A DNA stretch of 64,000 nucleotides from UBA6522 sp965204155 (GTDB taxonomy: Bacteria; Pseudomonadota; Gammaproteobacteria; Steroidobacterales; Rariloculaceae): contig OZ241971.1 of assembly GCA_965204155.1 (NCBI GenBank), positions 3,472,001 to 3,536,000 on the forward strand, given 5' to 3'. The notes under the pieces are model-generated. The model did not search any database. It saw nothing but the letters and a program-made list of their open reading frames with translations, and was not told the DNA's origin. Below, piece after piece: positions 37,266 to 48,000 of this stretch. Each line of letters starts with the position of its first letter. The stretch's first letter is position 1. Position numbers and translations under genes: made by a program.

Positions 37266-37626
37266 ATGCTGTTGTAGCAGAGTCGAGTGACGGCGGATCA
37301 ATCAGTCATCCCGCTCCAGAGCGCAGCCGGAGTCAGTCTCGGGGGACCTGTTCGGTGATACCGGCGAGTTTGACCGTGGGGCGGCCGGGAAATCGGGCGA
37401 TGAGCGAAAGACTGCCGCCCAATCCGCTTGTCGGCCTTGAGAATCGGTGCGCGATAGAATCGGCGCTCGCCGTCGCCCGAAGGGGGTATGAAGCCAGGAT
37501 CATAGCGCTTAATCGGCAACGATTGATTCGCGCTGGGTGGTCGATATGATTCTAGGCAACTGGACATCGACCAATCCGCACGTTTGACCGGAGGGCCGCA
37601 GGTCATCACGAGGAAGTAACGACCCT
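37266..37626. other. Gap of 361 bp between module A genes
   Basis: No convincing gene. A DUF3780 gene, which in similar clusters often lies between the DUF1156 and DUF499 genes, is not visible here. Short open frames on both strands have no recognisable content. Confidence 0.4.
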
Positions 37627-40600
37627 ATGAGAAGCAGCAGAACACGCAAAACGGCGCTTGAAGCGAAGCAGCGGGTCGAGAAGGGCCTGGAGGCGCTCCG
37701 GCAAGGGCTTGGCCCTTATGTCGCCAAGCACATGTCTGACCGACATGGAAATAACTGGCACCATTACGCGAGTCGGGCACGGGGGGCTCGTGCCGGCGAA
37801 AACATGGACGTCTACGCTCTGCTGAAGACGCTGCTCGACAACTGGAACGACCTGTTCCGCAACGACACAAAACTCCGAAGGGCGCGCAGTTTCATTTCGT
37901 TGTGCCTCGACGCACGCAATAGCGCGGCGCATTTCACCGGCTCTATGGAAGCGCGCGAGGCGCTGCGCCATCTTGATGCCATACGCGAGCTGCTGGTTGC
38001 GGTGGGCGCCGACATGCAACGTCAAGTCCTCGATTCGCTCTACGCGGAGCAGCGTGCAGCCGACGGCACAGTCGCCCCGGGCATAACGGCTAAACTGAAT
38101 CTCGATGAGCCGCCCGCGCGATCTCAGCTCCGTCCCTGGCGCGAGGTATGCGAACCCCACCCGGATGTGCTCGAAGCGCGGTTCTCCGATGCCGAGTTCG
38201 CCGCGAACCTGGCGCTCGTGGACCAGGGCGAGGGTGGTGAAGAATACGTCGACCCGGCCGCCTTCTTCCGCATCACCTACGCGACCGAGGGTCTCAGGCG
38301 CGTGCTGACGGCGACGATCGCGCGTCTGGCCGGCCAGGGCGGCGACCCCGTAATCGGGTTGCAGACCAACTTCGGCGGCGGCAAGACCCATACCATGCTG
38401 GCGCTGCATCACCTGGCCGGGGCGTCCGAGGCAGGCTACCGGCCACGGGAGCTTGCCGGCATGGCGGAGATATTCGAAGCTGCTGGCGTCGATACGCTTG
38501 CCCGGGTCAATCGGGCGGTGTTTGTCGGCACGCACAAGGGCGCCGCCGAGGCGATGCATGCGGAAGGCGGTCGCGAGATCCGCACGCTTTGGGGTTACAT
38601 CGCTTGGCGGCTCGGTGGCTGGGAAGCGGTGGACAGCATCGCCGATTCCGAAAACGCGCGCACCAATCCGGGCTCGGAAAAGTTGATACCGATCCTCAGA
38701 AACGCTGCCCCGTGCCTGATTCTCATGGACGAAGTCGTGGCCTTCGCGCGCCAGTTGCGAGGCCTCGAATACGATGCCTTCCATGCGTTCATTCAGTCAT
38801 TGACGGAGGCTGCCGCGGCAGTTCAGGGCGTGGTGGTTGTCGGCTCCCTGCCCGAATCCGGTGCCGAAGTCGGCGACGAGCAAGGCATGGACGCCCTCCG
38901 GCGTCTTGAGAAGATATTCGGTCGCGTACAGTCGGCGTGGACCCCAGCCAGCGGCATCGAGACCTTCGAAATCGTCCGGCGCCGCCTGTTTCAGCCGTTG
39001 GACGAAGCGGGCGAAAAAGACCGCGACGACGCCATTCGGGCTTTTCGCAGGCTGTACCGGGAAAACCGTGCGGACTTTCCGCCGGAAGTTCGGGAGGCCG
39101 CTTACGAAGAGCAGATGCGCCGAGCCTACCCCCTCCACCCTGAAGTGTTGCGGCGGTTTTCCGGGGACTGGTCGGTACTAGATAAGTTTCAGCGCACACG
39201 GGGCATCCTCAAGATCATGGCAAACGTGGTCTATGCGCTTTGGAGCGGCGGGAGCAACGCACCGCTCATCACGCCCGCGCTCCTGCCCTTCCGCGACACC
39301 AAGGTCCGCACGGCGCTACTTGAACCGCTCCACCGCGCATTCGGGCCAATCCTGCAATCTGAAGTCGACGGCGACCAGGCGCTGACCGCCCGCATTGAGG
39401 CGCAGCGTCCGCGCTTCCTCAAGATGCAGGCCGCGACTCTGGCTGCTCGCACCGTATTTTTCGCGACCGCGCCTCACGCTGGAGCTCCGCGCGGCGGAAT
39501 GAGCGGGACTGAGCTTCGCCTGTCCTGCGCTCAACCGGGCGACCAGATCGCCATTTTCGGGGAGGCGCTGCAGGAAATAGCATCGCGCTCTGCCCATCTC
39601 TACCGCGATGGGGACAACTACTGGTTCTCGCCGCAACCGACGCTCAACAAGATGGCGTCCGACCGTGCGCGGGACGTGAGCGACGAGCAGGCGGACCAGC
39701 GAATCGTCGAACTCCTTCGCGAAGATCAGCGGAGCCGCGCCGGCTTCCCGCGTGTGCACGCGGCTCCGGACAATCCGACCGATATTGAGGACCGCCGGTC
39801 CACGGCCCTGGTTGTGCTGCCGCCGCCGGCGTCGCATGAGGCAAGCGCTGGACCGAAATCCAAGGGCGCTGTTGCGGCAAGCGAAACCGTCGAACGACGG
39901 GGCACCGGCCAACGGCGTTACCGCAATGCCTTGATATTCGTCGCTGCGGATGTGTCGAACATCGGCGCGGCGCGTGAGAATGCCCGCCGCGAACGGGCTT
40001 GGCATTCCATTCTGAGGGACCGCGATCTACAGCAAAACCTGACCCAGGCGCAGGCGGAAGATGCGAGGCAGCAGGCAAACCGCAGCCTGGATGCGCTTCG
40101 CCAGAGCGTTCGGGGGGCGTGGGTTCATGTACTCTATCCCGCGCCTCCTGACGAGGGAGAGGGCGCCTCGCATAGTAGCGTCGGCTACGTCATGCGCTCG
40201 ACGCGGCTCGTCAACCGGGGTGGGGCTAAGAGCATCCCGCAAGCGGTCTGGGACAAGGTTGGCGGCGATGGCACGGTGATCGCAGAGATGGGGCCGAGCA
40301 ATTTGCTGCAAAGTCTCGAGCCCATCTGGCCGGAGGATCGGCAACACGTTGCCGTCAAGGACATCAGGGACTGGTTTGCCTCGTATGTCTATTTGCCGCG
40401 GCTACGCGACGAGGCAACGCTCGACGGGGCGATTCAGCGGCTCATCGCGGACCTAGCCGCTCCGTATGTGTACGCGTCGGGATTCGATGGCGAGGAGGGT
40501 GCGTACAGTGGCGTCGCTGACCGCGATGTCGGGCTGTTACACGACATCGGCGATGGCTTGCTTGTACGGCGCGACGCTGTCCGGCCAGTCGGAGTTGACG

Positions 40601-40935
40601 TTGACGATACTTCAAAGAAGCCAACCCCGACGGACGAAACCACGGATGAACAAGAAAAGGACGACAAGAAGCCAGCCCCGACAGAGCCCCAGCCAAAACG
40701 GTTTTTTGCCAATATCCCCATCGAATCGGAGCGTGCCGGGCTTGAGGTCGCGCGCATCATGGACGGACTGTTGGTGGAACTTACACGGACCAAGGGGTCA
40801 ACTCTCCAGTTGACACTTGAGATTGACGGCTCGGCGGCCGATCAAGGTTATCCCGAAGATGTCGTCGAAACGGTCAAGGCCAATGCCCACGATCTGAAGC
40901 TGGACAAAGCGAGCTATGGGTTCGAACAAGATTGA
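37627..40935 (+). CDS. DUF499 ATPase with Swt1/HEPN-like N-terminus
   Basis: 1102 residues. Residues 1-120 look like a Swt1-type HEPN domain: GPYVAKHMSDRHGNNWHHYA and SLCLDARNSAAHFTG, where RNSAAH fits the Rx4H signature of HEPN RNases. The DUF499 AAA+ ATPase follows: Walker A LQTNFGGGKTHTMLAL (about 247), Walker B CLILMDEVVAFARQ (about 363), and GVVVVGSLPESGAE. A charged linker (Lys/Asp/Pro-rich, near residues 995-1020) precedes a C-terminal domain. DUF499 proteins accompany DUF1156 methyltransferases in defence islands. Fourth gene of module A. Confidence 0.83.
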   Translation: MRSSRTRKTALEAKQRVEKGLEALRQGLGPYVAKHMSDRHGNNWHHYASRARGARAGENMDVYALLKTLLDNWNDLFRNDTKLRRARSFISLCLDARNSAAHFTGSMEAREALRHLDAIRELLVAVGADMQRQVLDSLYAEQRAADGTVAPGITAKLNLDEPPARSQLRPWREVCEPHPDVLEARFSDAEFAANLALVDQGEGGEEYVDPAAFFRITYATEGLRRVLTATIARLAGQGGDPVIGLQTNFGGGKTHTMLALHHLAGASEAGYRPRELAGMAEIFEAAGVDTLARVNRAVFVGTHKGAAEAMHAEGGREIRTLWGYIAWRLGGWEAVDSIADSENARTNPGSEKLIPILRNAAPCLILMDEVVAFARQLRGLEYDAFHAFIQSLTEAAAAVQGVVVVGSLPESGAEVGDEQGMDALRRLEKIFGRVQSAWTPASGIETFEIVRRRLFQPLDEAGEKDRDDAIRAFRRLYRENRADFPPEVREAAYEEQMRRAYPLHPEVLRRFSGDWSVLDKFQRTRGILKIMANVVYALWSGGSNAPLITPALLPFRDTKVRTALLEPLHRAFGPILQSEVDGDQALTARIEAQRPRFLKMQAATLAARTVFFATAPHAGAPRGGMSGTELRLSCAQPGDQIAIFGEALQEIASRSAHLYRDGDNYWFSPQPTLNKMASDRARDVSDEQADQRIVELLREDQRSRAGFPRVHAAPDNPTDIEDRRSTALVVLPPPASHEASAGPKSKGAVAASETVERRGTGQRRYRNALIFVAADVSNIGAARENARRERAWHSILRDRDLQQNLTQAQAEDARQQANRSLDALRQSVRGAWVHVLYPAPPDEGEGASHSSVGYVMRSTRLVNRGGAKSIPQAVWDKVGGDGTVIAEMGPSNLLQSLEPIWPEDRQHVAVKDIRDWFASYVYLPRLRDEATLDGAIQRLIADLAAPYVYASGFDGEEGAYSGVADRDVGLLHDIGDGLLVRRDAVRPVGVDVDDTSKKPTPTDETTDEQEKDDKKPAPTEPQPKRFFANIPIESERAGLEVARIMDGLLVELTRTKGSTLQLTLEIDGSAADQGYPEDVVETVKANAHDLKLDKASYGFEQD

Positions 40936-40993
40936 ACGCGAGCTGACGGGTAAGCGCGGTCGCGGCGCTTAGGCCGTGACCGCACGGCCTTGC

Positions 40994-41233
40994 CTAGGCG
41001 TCTTCAGGTCGATGCCACTGGCGATTTCCCTGACCAAACTCCACGTTGAACTCGGGTCGTGCGACCTGACTGCTTTCATCAAAGGCATTAAAAACCACTA
41101 GGCTAGCGCACGTTTCACTCTCGACTTGAGTGATCATTGCAGGATACTCCACTAAGGATCGCTCAGGGCCGGTGTTAGCGATTCGTCGAAACAACACGAT
41201 TTCGCCCTTCATGGGCCTTCTATATTGGTTCAT
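40994..41233 (-). CDS. Small hypothetical protein, beta-rich
   Basis: 79 residues starting MNQYRRPMKGEIVLFRRIAN, with YPAMITQVESETCASLVVFN and ending QWHRPEDA. This resembles small SH3/KOW-like hypothetical proteins of phages and mobile elements that end in a W(H/P)P motif. Function unknown. Convergent with the DUF499 gene. Confidence 0.5.
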   Translation of the reverse strand: MNQYRRPMKGEIVLFRRIANTGPERSLVEYPAMITQVESETCASLVVFNAFDESSQVARPEFNVEFGQGNRQWHRPEDA

Positions 41234-41625
41234 CTCATACTCCGTATACTGAAAATCGCCGCGTGGCAACTCTGCAGGCGCGGCTTTAGCCTTCCTGCAG
41301 ACGGTAACGCCTCGACGGGCAAACAGCGGGACTACTTCTGGATTCGGCTGCCCCAAGAAATTGTGGTCAGCACTAACGGGACTGCTCGAATCACTATAGC
41401 ACTTCAACTGCGCCGGACCAAAGTTTCAAGACTGGCTCTTGATGTTGCCCCGCACATCATCTGTTAACGCGAGAATCCTGGCCGCGCCAGCACTGTGCCG
41501 TTTTTCCGAATGCCCAACCTAACGCCGCCGAAATGCCGAGTCTGGCCGTGACCGGGACGGCAGCCTGTGTTCGGGGAGGCGCACCGGCTGGGCGACCCAT
41601 CAGCGATACGAAGGAGGCGGCACAG

Positions 41626-42258
41626 ATGAGCACGCGCATCAACAGACGCACCCCGGCATCAACATTCTCGATCCACTTTTTCGGCCGTGGTCTGGTGGAC
41701 GACCGCCGCTGCGATGCGGTCGAGCGATTCGTCTCTTTCACTAATGGAGATACTCGCCGCTGGCCCGCTGACGCGTCGCGGGCGCAGCAAGCCTGTGGCC
41801 AGCCAATCCCTGACGTGGCCACGTTCGACGAGGTTCGCGACATGCGCCCAGCCTACAACGAGATCATCGTCTGCACGGCATTGGGTACTCGCTCCGGGAT
41901 CCAGCTTTGGAGACCCGCCGTATGCGGCATTCTGGGCGACCGCCGCCGACGCCTGCCAGCGGCATCGCCTGAACGTTCCCCCCGGCCGTCCAACCGTTGC
42001 CGTTCATCCGCCATCTCTGGAGACATTGTCTTGCCATACGCAGACTCCGACTTGCGCCGCCAATGCGATGGCGACAGTGGCCGCCACCGCGGTGCCGGCC
42101 GAGGCACTGTGGCGATTCCACCGCCGTCGTCGACTCTCGCTGTCGCGAACGACGCCTCGCTACCCTCGCGCCTTGCGGCGTCCGCTCAGTCGCCGCAGAG
42201 GCTCCCCGTCGGCTCGATTCCCGAGCCGATTTTCCCGACGTTGGGTACCCTCGATTAG
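41626..42258 (+). CDS. Doubtful hypothetical frame
   Basis: An AAGGAGG site at about 41610-41616 precedes the ATG at 41626, giving MSTRINRRTPASTFSIHFFG and about 210 residues. The second half becomes Arg/Ser/Pro-rich and low in predicted structure, and another frame is equally open, so only the first 90 residues look plausible. No family recognised. May be the decayed 5' part of a gene. Confidence 0.25.
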   Translation: MSTRINRRTPASTFSIHFFGRGLVDDRRCDAVERFVSFTNGDTRRWPADASRAQQACGQPIPDVATFDEVRDMRPAYNEIIVCTALGTRSGIQLWRPAVCGILGDRRRRLPAASPERSPRPSNRCRSSAISGDIVLPYADSDLRRQCDGDSGRHRGAGRGTVAIPPPSSTLAVANDASLPSRLAASAQSPQRLPVGSIPEPIFPTLGTLD

Positions 42259-42443
42259 GTCCATCTCACGCCCTTCGGCGGCTCGGCTCTCACACCCGAC
42301 GCACCTTGGGTGCATCGGGCGCAGTCAACGCCTGCGCTGCGCATTACTACACCTCAGACCCCAGCACTGCGCAGGACGACCGTGGGAACGCGTAAGCGTA
42401 TTGTAAGCGCGCTAACGGACTGATATTACTGAAATTAATCGAG

Positions 42444-42554
42444 CGTGTTACACACGTAACACGGAGCGGGAGACCGACGTAACACGTTGCGCTTACGCCG
42501 GTTACAGCTGTAACTGTAGGGTGATCGGGGGTGAGCGTGCACGAATTTTGCACG
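42444..42554. promoter_or_regulatory. Cluster of palindromes, possible operator or origin
   Basis: Three inverted repeats in 111 bp: CGTGTTAC-ACAC-GTAACACG (42444-42463), the perfect 14-bp palindrome GTTACAGCTGTAAC (42501-42514), and CGTGCA-n7-TGCACG (42536-42554). A further CGTAACACG half-site lies at 42478-42486. The GTTAC/GTAAC word is shared, suggesting one binding protein. No gene in 42259-42730. Confidence 0.5.
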
Positions 42555-42730
42555 ACGCGACTCGACCACCGACCGCACGGTCACCGTCGACGCCTCATTC
42601 AGCCTGCCCTGGAACGCCTGCAGCTACGCGCTCAACAGCCTGCTTAGCAGCTCCATTCCGTCGGAGTACTCAGCGGTGGTCGCGGTGTTTCGATGCGCCT
42701 GCTCACATTCGTGCCCGCGTGCCGCAAAAC

Positions 42731-43451
42731 CTAACGGCGGCGCGATTGATCCAAGAGCTTCTCGATTTCCCGGTCCTGAAAGGTCGTGATTCCGTTCAAC
42801 CTGTTCTTGTAGAAGTAATCGACGCAATCATCCTCAGCGGTTGCTATCCATGCCTCGGCGATTCGCTGAACCGACGGGTACCGGTCCTTGCAAATGTGCG
42901 GATCGTTCGCCGTCCCGAGCAGGGCATCGAATTCAAGCTCTGTACCGTCCAGGACCTCCGGCCATGGGATCTTCAGAATCCCGCCGCTGTCCACTGCCGC
43001 GGGTTCGCCGTCGGCCTGATTCAATTGTCCGTAACCGCTTCTACCGGAAACGTAGTTCATCCACCCCTCGAGAATGCCGTCCGGGAGTTCTCGATGCGGA
43101 TTTGGTCGCAGTGCCACGCACCCCCCAGCCTGCTGACACTCCGTCCAAGCACTTGCTATTGCTCTCCGCCGCCCAGAGGTGTCTTGCCTCGTCAATGAGA
43201 TGCTCGATTTCCGTCACGCGCTTCCTACAGGGCAGCACAATCGCTTGGCCGAATCTCGATTCGTCAAGCCCCGCCGAGAAGACCATGGTGAACGTGTTCG
43301 AACGTGAAAGGCGACCGTAGCGGATCGGCGCTTTGACACGCACTGCAGCACCCTCGTCCAGACGTGCGCTGCGCCAGTCCTTTCTCTCCCGTGCCCAGAA
43401 CAGCGACCCGACCATCAGCACTCCGATCTTCAATTCACAATCCTCTTGCAA
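42731..43451 (-). pseudogene. Frameshifted hypothetical island gene
   Basis: Two overlapping minus-strand frames form one protein of about 240 residues. The first half, KIGVLMVGSLFWARERKDWR through GRLSRSNTFTMVFSAGLDES, reads in one frame. The second half, from RAIASAWTECQQAGG through IPWPEVLDGTELEFDALLGT to the end, reads in another. They join near 43150-43170 (LWAAE then RAIASAW) through a single-base shift. Family unknown to me; the first half has a conserved-looking beta-strand start. Either a pseudogene or a sequencing error. Confidence 0.55.
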
Positions 43452-43564
43452 TTTGGCGTGCTAACGATACCTGATGGTGCGATCCTTGCGTTGTTTGGTG
43501 GGTCCCGGTCGCGCAGAGCTTCTCATGACCATTGCCAGGTTCGCCGCGAGATGCCCCGCTTCTT

Positions 43565-43726
43565 CTATGCCGTCGCGTCCAATGCCGGTCTGCTCGTCTC
43601 CTCACCGCCGTCGACCCGCAGCCGGTCGAGCGATCGGTGGCCCTTGTCCAGGTAATTCGCCGCCTGCTTCGTGGTCAGGTAGCCTTCTGTGGTCGCGACT
43701 TGTCTGCGTAGGCTGGGGGGAACCAA
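43565..43726 (-). pseudogene. Truncated AlpA-like helix-turn-helix protein
   Basis: A 53-codon frame contains EGYLTTKQAANYLDKGHRSL and DRLRVDGG, the N-terminal half of a MerR/AlpA-like excisionase fold, then loses similarity after GG and stops. It opens with TTG and overlaps the end of the next gene upstream, so it looks like a broken second copy of the AlpA-type gene at 44115. Confidence 0.38.
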
Positions 43727-44085
43727 CTCCTGTGTAGGGTCGCCGCGCCGATGGCGCGTCGCTCGTCCGCGTTGGAATTCGCGCCCATCAGTCGGCGGAC
43801 CTTGTCGTTGGTGCCCAAGTATGGAAAGAGCCCGTTGCGCAGACTAGTCGCGAACGAGCTGTCCCCGGTCACTTCAAGACCCAGCTTGTATTCCTTAGGC
43901 TCCGGTGATCGAGACCTAAGCCTCGAGTCCTTGAGAAACTGAGTACCCAACGGCGGCTCGCCCATGAACTCAAGCGCCGTGTCGGCGGTGACTAGCCGGA
44001 CCGCGCGACCCTCAGCCAGTCGCTTCGCCAACCTCGGCTCGCCCAACGCCAGCCCGAACCCGCGCGGACCCATGCCCCGGCGCAT
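43675..44085 (-). CDS. Hypothetical protein next to AlpA-like gene
   Basis: About 136 residues starting MGPRGFGLALGEPRLAKRLA or a few codons earlier (the open frame extends to 44172 inside the AlpA-like gene). It contains AVRLVTADTALEFMGEPPLG and LGLEVTGDSSFATSLRNGLF. No family recognised. Orientation and position suggest it belongs to the same small unit as the AlpA-like regulator. Codon use is coding-like but confidence is limited. Confidence 0.45.
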   Translation of the reverse strand: MRRGMGPRGFGLALGEPRLAKRLAEGRAVRLVTADTALEFMGEPPLGTQFLKDSRLRSRSPEPKEYKLGLEVTGDSSFATSLRNGLFPYLGTNDKVRRLMGANSNADERRAIGAATLHRSWFPPAYADKSRPQKAT

Positions 44086-44114
44086 CCAGTCCAAAAGGAT
44101 TGATCGCGAATCTC

Positions 44115-44339
44115 TTATCGCATTTTTTTCTTCGATGCGCGGCCATCGTCGGATGTCGATTTGCGATTGCACTTCTCAATCCATTCATCCAGCTTCCGTT
44201 CCGCGTACCGGACGGCGTGGCCCATCTTGACGAATTCCGGTCCTCCGCCCGTGACCCGAAATCGCTCCAGCGTCCGCGGACTCAGGGCCACCCGTCTTGC
44301 GGCTTGCCTGGTATTCAATAAGGTGCGTTGGTCGTTCAT
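44115..44339 (-). CDS. AlpA/excisionase-like DNA-binding protein
   Basis: 74 residues: LLNTRQAARRVALSPRTLER, FRVTGGGPEFVKMGHAVRYA, then ERKLDEWIEKC. This is the classic helix-turn-helix_17/MerR-like layout with a wing and the LDEW helix, as in AlpA regulators and excisionases of integrative elements. It probably controls integrase expression or directs excision of the island, which is inference from family and context. Confidence 0.8.
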   Translation of the reverse strand: MNDQRTLLNTRQAARRVALSPRTLERFRVTGGGPEFVKMGHAVRYAERKLDEWIEKCNRKSTSDDGRASKKKMR

Positions 44340-45079
44340 CCATTCTCCTCCTTGCTCATCGCAAACTCAGTTCGAATGATCGGACGCCCCGGTTCACATC
44401 CGGAGCAAATGAAAACGGCCACTCCCGGGTCCCCGCGCATCGCTCGAGCGACAACGCATCCGCTGCTCGAAGGCCGCCTCCATTGCCCTTGCCGCCAGGA
44501 TCGCGACGATGAAGAATGTCCGCCTCATGGCATCCAACATAGGGGAAAGAAAGCCCCTTGGCATTGCGGCTTGTCGGGAGGAAAGACGCAACGTCGGCCC
44601 GGTTCTGCGCCCCGATATGCGTAACTACGCTGGAGTGCGCAAAAAAGTTTCAGACAGAACGTGCGAATTCGGCAGTCGGATACAAGATCTGCAAGAAATT
44701 GCGCTCCGGATGTTCGCTCTCGTCGTGTATCGCTCAGCAGTCGTCCGGCCGCATTATCGGCCGTGTTTCCTTCAATCCCAAGCGCTGGCACGCGAAGCGT
44801 TCACTCACTCGACCCTGGGCAACAAGGCCTCAATCCACGACGTTGCCTCCGACGGCATAAAGCACGTCTTGACGGGACCAATAGGAACAGGGGATGCCGC
44901 AAAGCCAATTTTCCGATTCAGAGACGCCGTTTCTATCGTCGCCTGTGGGGATCAGAAATTGGATTACATACTGGAATCCGGTTTGGGGCTGGCGGTACGG
45001 GGCAGTAGCTACCATCGCGGCGATATGGGGCTGGCCTGACTAGGGAACGCTACCAGCACCGCTCCCGCGCTACGACCAA
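44340..45079. other. 740-bp stretch without a supported gene
   Basis: Several overlapping short open frames on both strands but none with recognisable content or a good ribosome binding site. Likely promoter region for the AlpA-like gene plus decayed sequence. Confidence 0.4.
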
Positions 45080-48000
45080 TCAGATATTTGCAAGATCTTC
45101 TTTGGTAACGACACGCATTTCGTGCTTTGCGGGAAAACCCGCGAAGTGCATAGGAACGACTTTGCTAAATACGATCAACCCTTCTACTAATCTCGATTCA
45201 TGTCCGGCGACGAAACGCCCGACTGCCGCTTTGTGGAGGTTCAGCAACTCTAGTCTCGTTATGTGCTTCCTCAAGCGATCAGGTTTTCCGTAATGGTTTG
45301 ACTTGCCACGAAAATCGTACAGTTGCCGAGCGATGCCGGTCGGCGTCACCGCCAACTCCAAGTCTTTGCACTCTATCGCCACAACCCGACCTGCTTTCCA
45401 CGCAAGAACATCGACATCACCATAGTCACGATCAAGTTTGGCATTGAGAATGCGGGTCATCTTGATGTCCGACCAAGCGTTCCAACCGAGACTCTCGAGG
45501 TGCGCGGCAACCTCCTTGTTGAAGGCGTGTCCGCGCTTGTTTTCGGCGGTGCCGATCCAGGATCTCATCAGCCCAATTGGGAAAGCCCTCGCCTCATACC
45601 CTCCATCGAAGCAATGGACCATTACCGTTCGTATCCCGTCGCGTACCATACCGGGAGCAATCAAATAACGTGGTGTCTTCTCCTCAAGTCGAAGGATAGG
45701 TCTGCTTATGAGGGAAAGGCGACGCCGAGAGCGCCACGGATACCAGTCCTTAGATGAGAATCCCTCAGGGGTGGATGCCCACGTAGAGCGGGGAACAAGC
45801 GCGAAGGTTTCCAGAATCTTCCTGACGATAACAGGATCAAGCCGATTCGAGCCGGTAAGCCCCGCTATTTCGGCTTCTGTTGCCGAGAAAACCAATTCCT
45901 GACGTTTCAAACCCTCGTGGTCCAAATTATCCATGAATACGCGTACATCGTCGATGGAAAAGCCAAACGCTTCAGACCACGCCTGCCAGAACGCAGGCTC
46001 GAACTTTTCACGAGCTGTGTCGAGTGGCTCTACATGGCGGAAGTGTCGCTCGTATGCGCTCGCGCCATACCGATACCGACCGACGCCGTGACTTTGAACG
46101 TACGGATCGAAAATCTGCTGGTCGAAGTCGACATTCGTGTGCACATCGCCGAGAGGCGTGATTCGAATGACAGGCTCCTTGCACTCGTACCAAATCGCCC
46201 CAGACCACCCTCCAAAGTAGTACATATGCATCACTTCCGTGAACAGTCGTGAAATGTCAAGTCGACCTGCGAGTTTCCCGCCATTTGCAGGGCACTCGCA
46301 CAGTGCCATCTCAATAAGGATGCGCGTGCAAAGTGAACTCGCATTGAGCTTGGCGATCTCGTTCGCAGACTCCTCTGCAGCAGCGTTCTGGTCTCGATGT
46401 AAGGAAAGAACCGCCCGGGCAGTTCTAAACCAGCGATCCGATTCGATTTGTACAATTTCGTGGTAACGATAGAGCGTCACCAATAGCTGCCTACGGTTAT
46501 AGGTTTTAAGTCTTGATCGGATTTCCGTCCAGATCGTCTCAACAAGCTCATTAAGGTATTTGCAACAAGGCCCGATTCCCTCAATTCGGTTTCCTTGCTC
46601 CGGTCGCCTTATCCGCCATCCAAGTCCGATTCTCGAGAGTGCGTCGTCAACCTTGGAAATCAGAATTGGCTTCTCGCGGGCATTGATTCCGATGAAATCC
46701 CGATACTCTTTAGCAGGCAAGAAGTGCATGCTACGGGCCCACTTGTTTGGGACGATTTGGTCAACAAGTGAATTAACCATCTCGGTTGAGGGGTTCTTGC
46801 TTGATAGCCTGCACGAGCCAGCGACAAATCGCTCCACAAGCAGTCTTTCTCCGATATTCTCCGCGACGCGAGAGGCAGTCAAAAATCCTTTTCGCGCTGT
46901 AACGCGAACGACGTTATCGGAGGTGTTGACCTCCAGGAGCCTGTTAGCCTCCTCGCGCGATGGAATAGGTATGTCGGGGGCTGTGGGATGGCTATCTTCA
47001 AATCGACATATCCATGCGATCGGTCCTTCTGGCATCGCCAAAGTTGTGGCCTCTAAAGCGCACGCTGATCGCTCGATCCAAGTAGCGAGCATTTCCCACA
47101 GTCGGAACTGAATGTCATGGTCCTCGCAATTGGGTGCTTCGATCATGACCCACCAACCCCTCAAGTCGGTTTCATACACGCCCACAAGACGCTTTTGCTC
47201 TATGTGGTCGAGACTGACGTAAAGTGGAGAGTTCGCGTCTTCCCGAAAATAGGAACTCGTACCAAATCGCCGAACCATAACGTTTTGCTGATCCCAGGTT
47301 ATGGCACGGTGAACGTCGCCTTTCTGGGCACCCGTCTTGCGGACTTCAAGAAGGCTGTTCTGGTTGATGATAAATTTCAGCGATTTGTTGATGATGTCGT
47401 CAGGCAAGTCCCCATGCGGGACGAGATGGCCATCGAGTGATTCGGACCATGCGTGGAGGTTTAGTAGGCCATTGGCATTCACGAGGTCAACGCCGTGCTG
47501 ACGAAGACGATCCCGAGAGTCCAGCAAGCTCCAAAGGCGTAAAGGAGAGAAAGATTGTGCAAAACTCAATGAAATTAAGTCAGGCGCGGAAATTACTTCG
47601 GCCCTCCATCGCTCATTCTTGACGTGTGCTAAGTCTATCGTCATGGAGCGTCCCCAACCACACAACACAATAAGAGAGAGAGCCCCGCGAAAACGCTTCT
47701 TGTAGTAAAAGGACTCTCGCTCTTTAGCAATACTATCCGCTATTACCTTATTGATACTGGTGGTATCAGGGTTCAAGCCAACCGTACCCGTTGCGTCGTA
47801 GCCAGTGAAATTGTCGACGAGAAAACACAAGTGCAGTAAACGTCCCTCGTCTATCCACGTCGTCATGTTTGCATTGAACACACCGCCCACGCGCTGAAAA
47901 GGTGGGGCCGGTGCTGTCTTGTCCCCAAGGATAGGAACGTTATTGAATGCATCTGCGATCTCTCGCGCGTAAGCACGACTTAGGACATCTTCGCAGCCAC

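Noticed and set aside
44509..45039. 176-codon plus-strand frame
   Set aside because: Two other frames are open over the same interval and none has recognisable domains or a ribosome binding site.
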